Of a stretch of 64,000 nt of DNA, positions 28,056 through 41,000 are shown piece after piece. Source of the stretch: Phoronis australis (Eukaryota; Phoronida; Phoronidae); the NCBI GenBank assembly GCA_002633005.1, contig NMRA01000486.1, positions 245,251 to 309,250 on the forward strand, written 5' to 3'. The translations under genes were made by a program, and so were the position numbers. The notes beneath the pieces were generated by a model. It saw only the letters and a program-made list of their open reading frames with translations. It was not told the origin of the DNA and made no database searches. The number at the start of each line of letters is the position of its first letter. The stretch's first letter is position 1.

Positions 28056-30322
28056 GTGAACAGGTGTGTCGCTCTATAATCAGGAGTTGGCCGCGCCTTG
28101 AAATTTTAACCCCAGTTCCGCAACGATGGTCCTGGATCGACTCGCATTGAAGTTTGATTTTTTGGGTATGGAGTTAAGTCACCTGGCCGTATGAAGTATT
28201 TTCGGTGTGTGGAATTTAGGGGAACGGTTATGGATTTTGTATTGCGGATTTAGTATTCGTTGGTCCGATAGGTTTCCTAGGTTTGGGATATGACAGTCTA
28301 CCTGGAATTTATAGCAACGACCATGCAATCGCTTTATCCCCTGATACGTCTTTCACTTATTATGCAGAGCATAGCGGGAAAATTCCATTTTGAGGCCCGG
28401 AAAATGACTACGAAACTGGCCCGGATAGCATAAAAATTTGAAAGTTATCGGCTGCCAAAATATTCGATTTTTGCTTGACGTGATGCACCTTGATGTTGAC
28501 TAGTCGGTAAGCCGTCACACAGAGCACTATGGGTATTTTTGGAGTTCGCTGTCGGAATGGCGTATGTGGTAGACATTTATTATGTATCCAAGCAAATTCT
28601 AGTTAGAGGTTGATTCGATAGTCCGAACGGCCGAGCCTGACTATGAAGTGAAATTCCCATAGCCGGCAAGAGTCTAAAGGTCTATAGTAAGAGATAGCAT
28701 GAAAGACCGGCAGTCGGATTTAAGAGCCGATATTCCGAAAAGTGACGACCCTTCGGATGACACATTTATTTACCATTTTCACAACTTCGTGAGTTTCTTG
28801 ATTGGCGACGCGTTGAACCTTGCTATATCCGACGTCAGAATGCTGAAAAGATATTTAACTCTAGTCTTGCAGAAAAGTCTGGAGTTCGGAAGCAGATACC
28901 TGAACTGTACCTGTCAACTTTGGTATGACAATTTCTGAGAAAGAAATTCTAAGCTTTTTAAAATAGCACCATTTCTCACGAAATTCATTGACCGAAAAGT
29001 GCAAAGTTACTGGTTATGTGCGAATTTAGACCCATTATTGCGTATAGGCGCATATGCGACTAAGTTGCGAATATAGGCATAGCTTCAAATGTAGGCGCAT
29101 GTGCCTATACGCGCACCAAATTTCTTGAGTAAAATCATGTTTGAAACTGATGCTCTGACGCACCCAATCATTTGAAAATACCCACTGCTATTTGGCGCGC
29201 GGGATGCAGTGAACGATGGGGTTCTTGCCAATAATAGAGAGTTTCGGCTACGTTAAATGCGAACGCGACTTGGGAAGGATAATCACACTATTATAGCCAA
29301 TACCAAAGTGACATTGAGGTGACAATCACTGGTCAGGAGTGCAGGTACACGGATTAGCAACAGTGTGATAGCTACCGTACAGACAACTAACAAGAGTGGC
29401 AACTGGATATTAATATAAAGTTTTGTGGGTTGATCTCTTCGGTTTTCAAAACCAGTTATTTTCACGGAATAACGCCTGTTACACTAAAATCAAGTAATCA
29501 TGAAGCTGACTGTTACCCGAGCAACTAGTTGGTGATGACCGCGTGCGTGAGACCGTGGTGGCAGCCGGGGGAGGGGGTAAAAGCTACGACCGTGGTAACA
29601 TCGTTATACTCTACCCCCGGTGAAAACAATTAGCACCGAAGTTACAAAAATTCTAAGCTTTCAACTTTTCTGATACCAATAGTGATTTTGGGCAAAAATG
29701 CGCTGGCAGAGAAAAAAAATGTCTTTCAAAAACTCTCAGTTATTACTGTTTGCTTTGAGTATCAAATTAACATTCTCCTCATTTGATGAAATATTGCCAA
29801 CATTGAGATGTTTTGGCTCAAAATAAGATCGAGTTTACTATTAGTTTTCTGTGTCGTCACTTATTAGCCTACCACCTGATTACTGTGACTTTTCTTGGAA
29901 AATCAACACAGCGAGGAACGTACTAAGCTTCACTATCTCATGATAGCTGAACTTTCTAAAAACATTAAAAAGTTGCATATATCTAACGATTTTCTACGAT
30001 AAATCGGCAATTAAAACACACGTTTTGCATTTGCGTGAGATCAGAGGTCTTCGCGTTGTTTCTACCCGTGTGACAAGACTGGAGGCGAAACTGTAGTTCA
30101 ACGTTGTGACGTAGTAAGCAAAGAATGCTGATCTCACATGTTCGCGTTCGCGTTTAGCGTCAGTGTTGCCGAACTCTCCTTAATCTCGTTCAGTACGCCT
30201 ATTGTTGTTTATGGCAATTGCTTTTTGTCATGTTAACAAACGCGTTTTCACCTTTTGCACGCTGATGGCGTGCAGTTATGCATTAAAGAAGGAATGCCTA
30301 CTTTCCATCAGCTGATCGGTGC
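28056..30322. other. Non-coding, nothing recognised
   Basis: Only short open frames. At 29045-29112 there are ataggcgcatatgcgac-like small inverted motifs. A splice-bounded minus-strand stretch near 28790-28850 was considered as a peptidase exon and not accepted. Confidence 0.45.
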
Positions 30323-31280
30323 GCTCTAGGCAATATTAATGACCATCGCCTCTGTTGCCCCGACCAGAGGCGATGCAGCTCCTATAGGCGCTCCATACGC
30401 CTGAAGCTTTTCGGCGAATTATACCTCGCAACAACTAAAACATCAAAGTCACGTTGTTATAAATACTTTTTGCGCATAGAGGAACACCTTAGGAGGTTGT
30501 CAATGTGTTTAATTCCTTCGAACAAATACTCCCGTTATCAAACTTTTTCTTCGAGCAGTCCCTATTTCAGTTCCCAAAATCGTGAACTCAACATTTTTGC
30601 ACTGCGCACGCCAAGAGATATGACCTCATTCTTTTAACCAGGCCGAAGGTCAGAAGTTGCGGCCCTACCGGCGAACTTTGAAAGCTGAAGTCCCCGCCCT
30701 CTGCGTACGTGCTGCCGGGAACCAGCCGTGCATTTGCCGTGTAAACATTAAAATGTCAAATATGTGCACAAAGACTATTAAATGTCATGTCAACAGCATT
30801 TATTTTTATCAAATACAAACAATAATTCATTGGAATACAATCAGTTTCAAGTAACGCCAATTAAAGACAAGTAGTGGTGGCATTTTGGAAACGAACATTT
30901 GACTGACAAGACCGCAATGGCTCACCTTTGGCCTATTTAAAGATTGAGGTCATGAAGTCACATCCCCTAGCGAGCACGGTAAAAATTGGAGCGTCCGCAG
31001 TATAAAAATGGTGAGTTCACGATTTTGGGAACTAAACGAGTGACTGCTCGAACAAAAAGTTCGATAACGGAAGTATTTGTTCGAGTTGGAAGGAATTAAA
31101 CACACCGACAACCTCCTAAGGTGTCCCTCTATGCGCAAAAGGTATTTATAACAACGTGACTTTGATGTTTTAGTCGGTGCGAGGCATAATTCGCCGAAAA
31201 GATTCCGGCGTATGGAGCGCCTATAGGAGCTGCATCGCCTCTGGTCGGGCCAACAGAGGCGATGGTCATTGCCTAGGTGC
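30323..31280. mobile_element. 0.96-kb foldback element with ~350-bp inverted arms
   Basis: The arms, about 30323-30668 and 30908-31280, are inverted copies. Examples are gaccatcgcctctgttg...ccagaggcgatgcagct against its reverse complement at 31206-31270, and gtgaactcaacattttt against aaaaatggtgagttcac. The loop is about 240 bp. Within each arm catcgcctctg/cagaggcgatg forms a further small hairpin. No transposase frame. Confidence 0.85.
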
Positions 31281-34200
31281 CCTCGGGCGGACAGGTATCA
31301 AATTAAAGCGGATGTTGGTTCAAATTAAAATGGAAAACCAAAAAAATTAAAAGACAAAAAGATTGGCTCGCATTGCTTGGAGCTAGATTTCAGATAAAGT
31401 GAGACAATGTCACTAAATAAGTTATGCCCATTTTTGAAACCGGATTTCCGGATTCAACGGCGGATTGCGTTTTGTCTACCACAGATTAAAATCGTAATGC
31501 ATTCACTTATCTTAATTAGTATTGAAATTTGATCGTTTTGTTATACTTTTTCGGTTCTAAGTCCCCAAGTGATAGTAAAAACCTATAGGGATTTGTACTG
31601 GCATCCCTGTCCTCAGTTTTGGTCGGCGACGCGGCTGATCACCTCCCCCCCCCCCCCCCCNTGGTGTGGAGCCTCTTCCGAACACCATAAATTTTCCCAG
31701 TGTCCTTTGTGCAACCCCCAACCTCCAGAAGTTGCCCAGCATCATGATAAGCCGGATATACTCACAATTTCCGTCCCGCCTGCTCGCCTGCGTGATGTAA
31801 TAGGTCGCAACGCCTCCCATCGGTTCAAATCAAACCTCTTAACGAAGTCTGTCTCGCTGTACCCGAAATCATGACGTGTGAGCGTCCTATGCCATTTGAT
31901 TCTCTCTTGTTTGCAATGGCCAACAATGCACCAGAACGCCAAAAGTACTTGAAATAAAAATTAACCATCCAATGCATATATGTAACGGAATGTCCCCAAT
32001 TTAGGACACATCATGGCCCACAAGTGAAAAATTATTTTACCATATGCAGTACCAAATTAAATGCTCTTCCGTGTTCAAGTTTTGTACCTCAGATATCACC
32101 GGATAAAATTTTGAAAAAATATGAAGATTCAAGGTAACGTTAGAAGCTCTTGTTTTGTACGAAATTGGTCTAATTTTACCGTAATAACATGGAATAAAGT
32201 ATATATTACGTGTACGTTTACTGACACTTGTGAGTCGAATTACGACCATGGAAATATGCAGCACAGGCTCAACCAGGGAACATTTGACGTACGTTAAAAT
32301 AACATCATATTTGGTTTTTTGAGGACCCAGTTCGGAGCAAAGCCAAGCAAGCGCTCATGCGGCCAGTAATTTCCCAGAGTCAATTGGCTTTTTGTCTTTC
32401 AAGAAACAGACCATGTACAAGCACACGCAAACCCCCTATTTGACCAATGAATTCGATCTTACTGATAACGTCGTGGTTGAAATGCCACGATAAACATTAG
32501 GTGGTTATATAGTATATATGAGACCTCGTCGACAATTGTGTATAGTTAGCCAAATGTCAACAAAACTATAGATTTTAACTATTAAGTAAAAACATATAGA
32601 AAGCATATAGAATTTGATGTTCGACTTTTTATTGGTGTGCCATTACCTGGGTAAAGTGACCATGTCTTTTTGGTAAAATGTAGCAAAAAAAACGTAAGGT
32701 ATATGGCCAAATTTCAGTTGATATAAATGTTCCGCATGAAATCTCAAAAAACGCTATTACATAATTCTTAATTATCATTTCGTTTTCGTTGTATACGAAT
32801 TTGAAGCTTTTTCATAAAGACCATAAAAGTCCTGTATTTGACAGACCGTTGTGAACATTTTAAAACCAATTGCTGACAACTCTGTTGAGAACAGTGCATA
32901 AAACATAGCATATGAAAGTTTTACACGAATTCGATCAGTTATTTCTGAGATATTATGTTCTGAAGTTAGCTAAAACTGGACATACTTGGGCCTTGCTGTA
33001 CATAACATTAGGACTAATTTCTTACTTAGACTTATCATCAGTCGTGTTTCAACCACACTTGATCAAAAGCACTTAAACTATCTGGATAGTTAGTGATGAC
33101 GTATCTGCAACTAACTTGAATATGACGCGATTTGGACCCACAAAATAGAAATGCACAGTAAGTCACATTTTCAAAAATTTGGAATGTCTTGGTCTTTTCC
33201 AGATTCCGGAAACCACGGGACAATATAGCACTTGAAATTTTACAATAAAATTGTGTTTTGATTAATCGGTGCGCAGCGACCACGGTGTATGCTCCCGAGG
33301 AGTTCAGGAGGATTAGAATTGACCGGGTCAATGCCCAGTTATTAATTTTCGAAGTGCTTACTCAGTAAATCTGGTCTAGTTATTATTAATGTTTTTAATT
33401 GTAGCATCTTAGTTTTATTTGAGTGGGTCCAAAGCGTCAAAATGGTGTCATGACACTACTATCACTTCTATCGGATTCGACACAATTTTTTAATCTGGTA
33501 TGTCACGTGTTTGTAATTGTTCTAGTGAAAAGCATAGACACCCATATCTCATTGTTTTTATATCTATGGCGACAAGTCCCAGTGTATCATAAACTACTGC
33601 AGCAGATTATAATGACTACCAAATGCGCATATCAATTCATTTCTAGTAAAGAATATTAAAATTATTTAGGTCGCACAGATATCTGACACATTACAGTGTC
33701 AGCTTGAATTTATCACCCTGGCGATAACTACCTCGGGCATACACTGGTTGCGAAACAGCAAAATTTTCTGAACCATATACACTGGATTCTATAGATGCTT
33801 TTATTCACATTATAAAGAAAACATGCTAATGTTAAACCAACGTCTCCCTGATGTTATGTATGGTTTCTACGTTTATTTACGCCTATCTACAAACCGTGCG
33901 TTTGCTAACTTGGCAATGTAAAATTTATCCTCAGGACAAACTGGGAGAACTTGACAAGTTCGAGCAACTTGAAGTTGCGCGATCTTGTGAAGTTGACAAA
34001 CACACACTGTCGTTTTGCGAAATCGTAACACGTCCGCCGCTATCAGCTTCAAATAAATGTTTTCTAGCCTAGACTTAAACCTGCATGGGACGCGAAAGCT
34101 CGTCAAAAATATCTTTTGAACAATTCCTGATGAAAGTACCAATTGGCAACGTCTAGTACAGAGTAATTCATTTTCTCCTGTGAGGAAATTTCCAGAAAAA

Positions 34201-34951
34201 TCACAAATTCACAACCTTTGAATTTAGCGCGAAGGAAAAACTTTGTGGTTACCACAGAATTTCTAATCTCCCTCCCGTTTGTGATAAATGCGAGCATGCG
34301 CACACAGTAAGTTGCTTGAAGTCGCTTGAGGTCAAAGGTCACATTTCCATATAAGGCAATTGTCTATGTCTTGCCGTACCAAATAAGGAGAGGTGCTTTG
34401 CTTCGTGGGAGAAAAATAGACCAAGAGGCGATCAGTTGACAAATGTTTTTTTTGAAATTTGAAACTAAAAGAAAATTCTTTGATATGAACAGAAATGAAA
34501 AATCTTTACCAACAAACTCTAGAAATACCTGGTGAACAGGTTGAATTCTGTTTCAGTGGCAGAGAACCACTTTCAATGTTGCAATTTAGTCTGTTTATCG
34601 CGTTCCAGGCTTCTTGTGTGATAAACATCTAACGGGAGGTTTTAACGATCATGAGAAATTTGTCATTGTGTATAGTTCCTGTCCTGACACGCAAAGAATA
34701 CTGTATTTCGCAACATGCATTCTACTCTTTTTATTAATTTCATATTGTGGACGTCACGTAACCTTCCCATTGTTATTTTGTGCAATATGGATTGGGTCCA
34801 TCTAAATAAAACGATTTCAGGAAAGCGTAGTGGAAGAAAAGTAGGAAAAGATTGTTCTTATACTTTTGATTAAATATTTTCTTTTTAACCTTCATTTTCT
34901 TAAAGATACAAATCGCGTCACTGTAATTCAGTGAAACTCGCAAAGACTTAC
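31281..34951. other. Non-coding, nothing recognised
   Basis: AT-rich with short open frames on both strands (up to 97 codons at 33331-33038, minus) lacking motifs. A C-run with one gap base is at 31646-31661. It could be a 5' intron of the peptidase gene. Confidence 0.45.
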
Positions 34952-34990
34952 CGACGGTTCCGGTGAAAACTTTGCTTGCGTTCATGTCAA

Positions 34991-36606
34991 CTGAAATACA
35001 GACATACTTATACTGGCAGGTGGCAACTTATGTTGAAAAAGACCTAGTCTGGGTTATTCTACTTCAGCATTCGCAAAGAAATAGGCCGGACGCGTTATCA
35101 TGGGCGATCATTCGCTACAATTCGTCATTTTCCGTAAGACATTATAATGTACATAATATGTAGTAGTATACACGATAACGTCACACTGAGATGGACGAAC
35201 CAACTGTTATCGCGGGCTCCTCACTTCTTGCACATTTTGGTGGCGCTGCAAAAATGATTGTTGTGCATTGTTACTGACGGTTTAGGATACAGTGCCTCGT
35301 TTTATATATTATAACAACGCAGACGTGAAATCGCACGTGTTACAAACATGTAAAACCATTGACACGACATCTCGTTTTCAAGCATAATGACAAAGTCGTG
35401 CAAGTATAGTGACGTAAGACGTAATGCGACCTGTGTAATTTGACTCTAATACAACATGGCCGCGAATATTACTACGAGATAAAATATTGATCGTGTACGA
35501 AAAGATTTGGCATGTCCTGTTTCATGGAAATTTTGTGTAGTATTTTTCGTAAAATTTCCTTACGGTAAATTACTTTGTCTTCATAAAAAGTACGCAGACC
35601 TAGGTGGAATTGAAAATCTTGTTTTCCTAATACATTTCATGAAAGAATTTGTTTCAAGTTTTCAGATCAATTTTCCACAGCTGATCATTCACATATCAAG
35701 TTGTCTGCAGCCTGGATGGAATTTGAAAATTGCGAATAATGGATTCCATACTAACCAATTCTACAAAAGTTTTTGTCATAAATTATCATTCTTTTGGAGG
35801 GAATTATATGGGTAAACACAGGACGGATGTTTGTAAGCGATGCCCATAATTACGTCGTGTACGCACTGTAAACGATGAGCTTGATTTTTTACTTCTGGCA
35901 AAATAATGATTAACTTTTTCAGCCATGAGTTTAAGGTAAAAAAAATGTGCGATGCACCGCTTTCTTTATCCTGTTTTATTCAATCACAACTGGCGTTAAC
36001 ATCTTTAGCCTGGTAGTGTATGTTCATAAACATTTTACTAAAGTTTGTTAGTGTGAACACACAATTTTAGTGCCACCACAGTCGCAGATCTGCGAATTGA
36101 TTTGTCTGCCTCATGCGAATAACAATTAAAGCTGGGAATTGAATGAAAAGGCGACAAATTCGTTCAACTGATGTCGTATTTTCACGCCGTCAGATATTGC
36201 TCAGTTGAGACAGACAGTTCGTTTCCATAGCCCTCCGTCTGCGGTGGCCCTTAGAACAATGTGGATGCATCACTGTTCTTAAATAAATTGAAGAAAAATG
36301 TGACGCTCATCCAGAAGGTGTCCAAGTCGTCAGAACCGCCCGTATTCAACCATTTTTGTATTGCTGCAATAAAGACTGCCTTGATCATGATCTTAGATCC
36401 GCCCTGAAAACTCAATGAGCATCTCAGAATACAGGGCGAAGCAGTGACGTAACAAAACACTGACCTAAAGTGCTTCTTTGGTTCATTGATTATGGCTGTC
36501 GCATTCAAAAACGTTTCACTCTTGTTTTGCGATTTCACCCTGAAGTGGTTCTGTCAGCTTTTACAGTGAATGATTTGCTTGATAGGTGAGCCATAACCCT
36601 TTTCAT
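34991..36606. other. Non-coding, mostly nothing recognised
   Basis: It includes the dispersed repeat copy at 35090-35215 and a fragment of a GGCGGATC-type end at about 36393-36404. Open frames at 35507-35815 (plus) and 36538-36251 (minus) have no family resemblance. Confidence 0.45.
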
Positions 36607-36916
36607 CAGTGGCGGATCTAGGATACCATAAGGGGGGGCCAATATGTTGCCTCGGGGTATTGGGCAAAGCACGAATGCATGTGTACGTTGCGGGGGCTTG
36701 GGATGTGGACCGTGGACCTTCTGTTCAGAAAATCTATCGGTGGAAAACATAAAAACGGGACACGATTCCGTCGCAGTCTGAGGTCTGCTACCGGTTCTAG
36801 TTACTACACTCAATATTTCTTCACGCTTCACGCTGTTGCTGTTTCATTTTGCTCATGCGGCAGCTAGGGGTTGGGGGCGGGAGGGGGGCTGCCCCCTCCC
36901 CCTAAATCCGCCTATG
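36607..36916. mobile_element. Short GGCGGATC-family transposon, copy C
   Basis: Left CAGTGGCGGATCTAGG, right ctaaatccgcctatg, with a perfect 5-bp duplication ttcat on both sides. The interior is shared, in inverse orientation, with copy D (acagaaggtcc / ggaccttctgt; cggcagctaggggttgg). Confidence 0.88.
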
Positions 36917-38071
36917 TTCATAGATAGAAAACGCTTCAGTACCGGTACTCAGTGTGTCACAAACTAGACAGAACCTGTTGTTGGAGGTGGGACGTCGATT
37001 AAGCAGTCCAAAACATTAGTCACGCTTGGCGATGTAGAGATTTCAAACGTTTTTCTAAATTGTCGAGGTTGGCGACGGTATTTAAATGATAAGTAATCAA
37101 GCACTAATTGATATCTGTTGATAGGCTAATAAAGTTCAGTATAAGCTTCTAGCTTGATGCCATATTTTTGTTCACATCGGTAATTCAGACCCCATCAACA
37201 TTTGCCTTCGATGAAATAACTGAAATTATGAATCTTCCACTGTATTTCGAGATACAGAAAGATGTACTCACTGAACATCTGTCCCAGCGTGATTTGATTC
37301 TAAACACTTCTCAAGTACTTATCATTTGTGTTGACACACCCACGTGACGGTAATGTTTGTTTCATGAGATTTATGACTGACGTAACGTCACCTATAGTTT
37401 GACGATTTTTCAGTGTCTTGAGCGAAATGTGGCCTGTTATTCCTCTCGGATGAACATCGGCTAATGAACATTTTAGCTTCTTTTAATTCCAAATGTTTTA
37501 TTGGAAATGGTAAACTCAAACTGTTCTGGGCTGTCACAGGCAGAAAGCAATCAACGAAATTCAAACTGCTCCAAGGAATATGAGTGAGACACAGGCCTAC
37601 GTAGTTTGCTACGGGGTTCGGCCAAAATTGCCTATGAATATTTACTCTGAGGATAGGCCAGCTATAGTAATAAAGAGAACTATTGTGTCCTACGATGAAA
37701 TTTAATACATCTGGGACCTGTTTCTTGAAGAGTTTGTAGCCGAATGTTGATATTTTTTCAGTTATCTTTTGACTTAGTTTTTGTCTGCTCCCAAGCCTCG
37801 AATGTAGTGTGAGGCTTTTGGGTTCGATTTCAGATTTTCTGGCTATACAGTCTCAGGGCGGATTTCGTGACTGTGATGGTCGGTGAATTGTGCCGCACAC
37901 CGGGTTGATGAATTTTAGATGTGGACAACTCTTGTCATTTCCACTAATTATTCTGCCCACTGTTGGACCTGATCGCAAGGCTGAACGTATTTCATCGCGC
38001 CTATCGGTGGCTTGGTAAACTACAAGCAGCCACTTCCGTTAGTGAGACGAGTGTACGAGTTTCCCATCACA
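36917..38071. other. Upstream region of PQBP1
   Basis: No gene recognised. The PQBP1 promoter should lie at the right end. The context of the start codon is catcacaATGcc. No TATA box is evident. Confidence 0.5.
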
Positions 38072-41000
38072 ATGCCTTTGCCAGCAGCTCTCTTAGCTCG
38101 ACTTCAGAAACGCGGAATTATAACTGAAGTTGAAGATAAGAAAGGTATAGTATTTGGATTCCAACTCATTAAGTAAGTCTCTAAGTATCTGGTGTTATCA
38201 TTACCGCACTTCCCAGGCTGGCACCCCAACTTCCCACCCCAAGCCGTGTCCACTCCACTAATCACGACACTAGCCAGACGGACCGTCGGTACACGTATGA
38301 AGCACTAGTCGGATATAATGGACCCTGATTTAGAGAACCAGTTTCGTCCACTAAATAACGGGCCATTATTTAATGATGACGTGGTTCTCTAAGTCAGGGT
38401 CCATTATATCCGACTTGTGCCGGTGCATTAATAAACAGAAGGCTGGGTTGATGAACAAACTATGGTATGGGTATGGAACTGGCAGTGTCAGTCAATCACA
38501 GTGCAGGGAGAATTCAGTTAGATCCATTGAACAATTGACTAAACAGCATTAGCCCATTAACAAATCACGTGATGCAATACTCTTCCTTCAGATCTTAGCC
38601 CATTAGCTAATCACATGATGCTACACTCTTCCTTCATACCGTATCTTAACAGCACTCCTAGCATCCTCGACTTTTCCCTCAGTGACTCTTGCTAGTACCA
38701 TGGCTTACTTAGCGACCCTCTTCCTGTGTTCTGAATCCACCACCAGGCCAGCGCCCTCACCATCAGCCACTTGGAACCCTTACAATTACACATGTCTCAT
38801 GGTCTTGTGGGTCTCACCTTTTAGGTACCATTGTTGTTCAACTCCCCCTATAATTTTTCTTCGTTCAGCCCTGAAATGAACCAGTGTCCCCATGAGCCAG
38901 AGTCTAGCGCCCAAGTGATAGAGAGGCCTTAGTACGTATGACATGATTACAAGTCAAGTGATGTAACAGCATCCTAGTAGTCATTGTCACCACTTCACGA
39001 TTATCTCCAGCTGTATGGTGATCGCTGAGAAGCTGACTGGGTTATTGCCTCTGTTTTGACTTACCGGGTATATGTATCTCGTTCATTATATGGTGTTAAA
39101 AAATCAACATGCTAAAAGTATTAATTGGTCCTAGCTGGGAATTGAATACCTCAAGAACCAAAGCTTCTGAGAAGCTGACTGGGTTATTGCCTGTGTTTAA
39201 CTTATAGGTAAATCTCGTTCATTTTATGGTGTTATAAAATCACATGTTAAAAAAGTATTAATTGGTCCTAGCTGGGAATTGAACCTATGACTCTTACCTC
39301 AAGAACCAAGTGTTTTAACCAACCAGCTTAAGATTAACTGCTCCACTGGTGTCTTCTGAATCTTAAGTCTTCTGATTGGTCCCATAGTATTACACATTAA
39401 CACTATAGAGTTTTACCAGATCATCAGAAGACTAAGTAGCCTGCGAATTGAATTGCTTGAAGACCAAGTAAGGTTTAAGCATTGATAAGTTCTATGTAAA
39501 TGCTTATCTTATTTGTTAAGGTGACTTTGAACTGAATATTGGCTAGATTATTTTTACAGACAAGATTTTGAATTGATTATGAATTTTAAACTTACCTTGC
39601 AGATGATGTTGAAGAGGTGTTTGCTGAAGACTATGATGTAGAAACCAGTAAAGAGCCTTCAGCACCAGAGACAGTGTCTCATCCAGAGCACAGTTATTTA
39701 GTGTTTGAAGCCATAGACTGTCCGACTAAGGAGGAAGCTGGCCATACATGTAGTGACCTCTGTAAGAAAAAATATGGACTGAAAGTGTTCAGTGCGGATC
39801 AAAGTATGGAGAGGAGGCGGACGCGGATGTTAAACAAGTACCCCCTGCCAGTGGGATGGCATGAAGTGGCTGATCCTGACACGTAAGTGATTGGGGGAGG
39901 GGTCGTGGTGTGCTTGTCAACACCACGTTTTGACATGTAGTCACACACGCTGCCATGTTCAACCTTCAGGTGCACCCCGAACCATAATTATGTATTCAAT
40001 TTCCCCAAAAAATGAGTTAAAAATTTCTAATTTTTTACTTATCTGCCCAAAATCAAGCATTTCAACTTAAAGGGGCCATCAACCTATGCCTTCTGTTAAA
40101 AGCCCATTTCTTATTTAGGTTTCTTCTTGTTCTTTATTCGGACTAGAAGGGGATTAATAGACTTAAGGAGAACTGACAAATCATTTGCACTTTAGACTCG
40201 ACCTAGTATTGAAAGTGTTACTTGTATCAGTCATTAAGTTTTCATTGCCCATGCAATATGGCCATCAGGGGAATTCAAAGACCAAATACGCCTGTAAAGA
40301 ATGATCATGATAATTTGAATGCCAGGATGTGGTTTATAACACTTGATAAAGGTTGTTACAGTAATCAGGAAAGTTGTCAACTTTTCCTTTTCTCAATTTT
40401 TCAAAGTCTGGCCAGTCTTCTACCAATAATGAAATTTTCATCGTGTGTAAAGGAGGTTAAGTGTACTGTGCATGCCAAAAGAATTATAAAAAAAGCCAGA
40501 ATTCCCCATCATGTCGACTGGGCAGAAGCCGAATTCATCATCAGAGAAGTTTTCAGTCTTGACCAAGTATGAAGGGGAATTAGAACTGGAAAGTTAGTAA
40601 GATGGCTAAGCCATTGTGTAATTAGAATTTAGGCGTCTTAATAGTTATTATCATTAATTTTTGCTATTTACAGAATTATGATGCGAAAACAGTATTTTAG
40701 CTGATTACTTTTGTCTTCTAACTGTAGGTAAAACGTTTTTGTTTTGAGGATTTAAAGAAATGAAGTCCTATTTGTCTGTTATATTATGTGTTGAATGTAG
40801 GTTTAGAATTGACCTATCGCCAGGATTATGACTGACGGCTTAATTGACCAATCAGAACGCAGCATTCTTGGCACACCTTTGTCTGCGTTTCCAAGCCGCC
40901 ATTTTACCCGACAAACCCCACGTAGTCTAGTAAAACTTACTTTAGTCTATAGCTCAAGAAATTGTCTGCTAAGAATGGGTAAACGGTGTTGATATGGCAT

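Noticed and set aside
28785-28860. Splice-bounded minus-strand segment (HSDVGYSKVQRVANQETHE) as another M4 propeptide exon
   Set aside because: The only in-phase donor is weak and similarity to the FTP region is too poor.
29283-29465. Minus-strand frame with a hydrophobic stretch, possible signal anchor for the M4 gene
   Set aside because: No ATG start (begins GTG) and no in-phase donor to reach the known exons.
35507-35815. 102-codon plus-strand frame
   Set aside because: AT-rich, Phe/Lys/Leu-biased, no homology or splice signals in frame.
36251-36410. Minus-strand frame with an acceptor-like TTTTCAG and a hydrophobic stretch, possible last exon
   Set aside because: The supposed exon start is a GGCGGATC-type transposon end, and the protein matches nothing.
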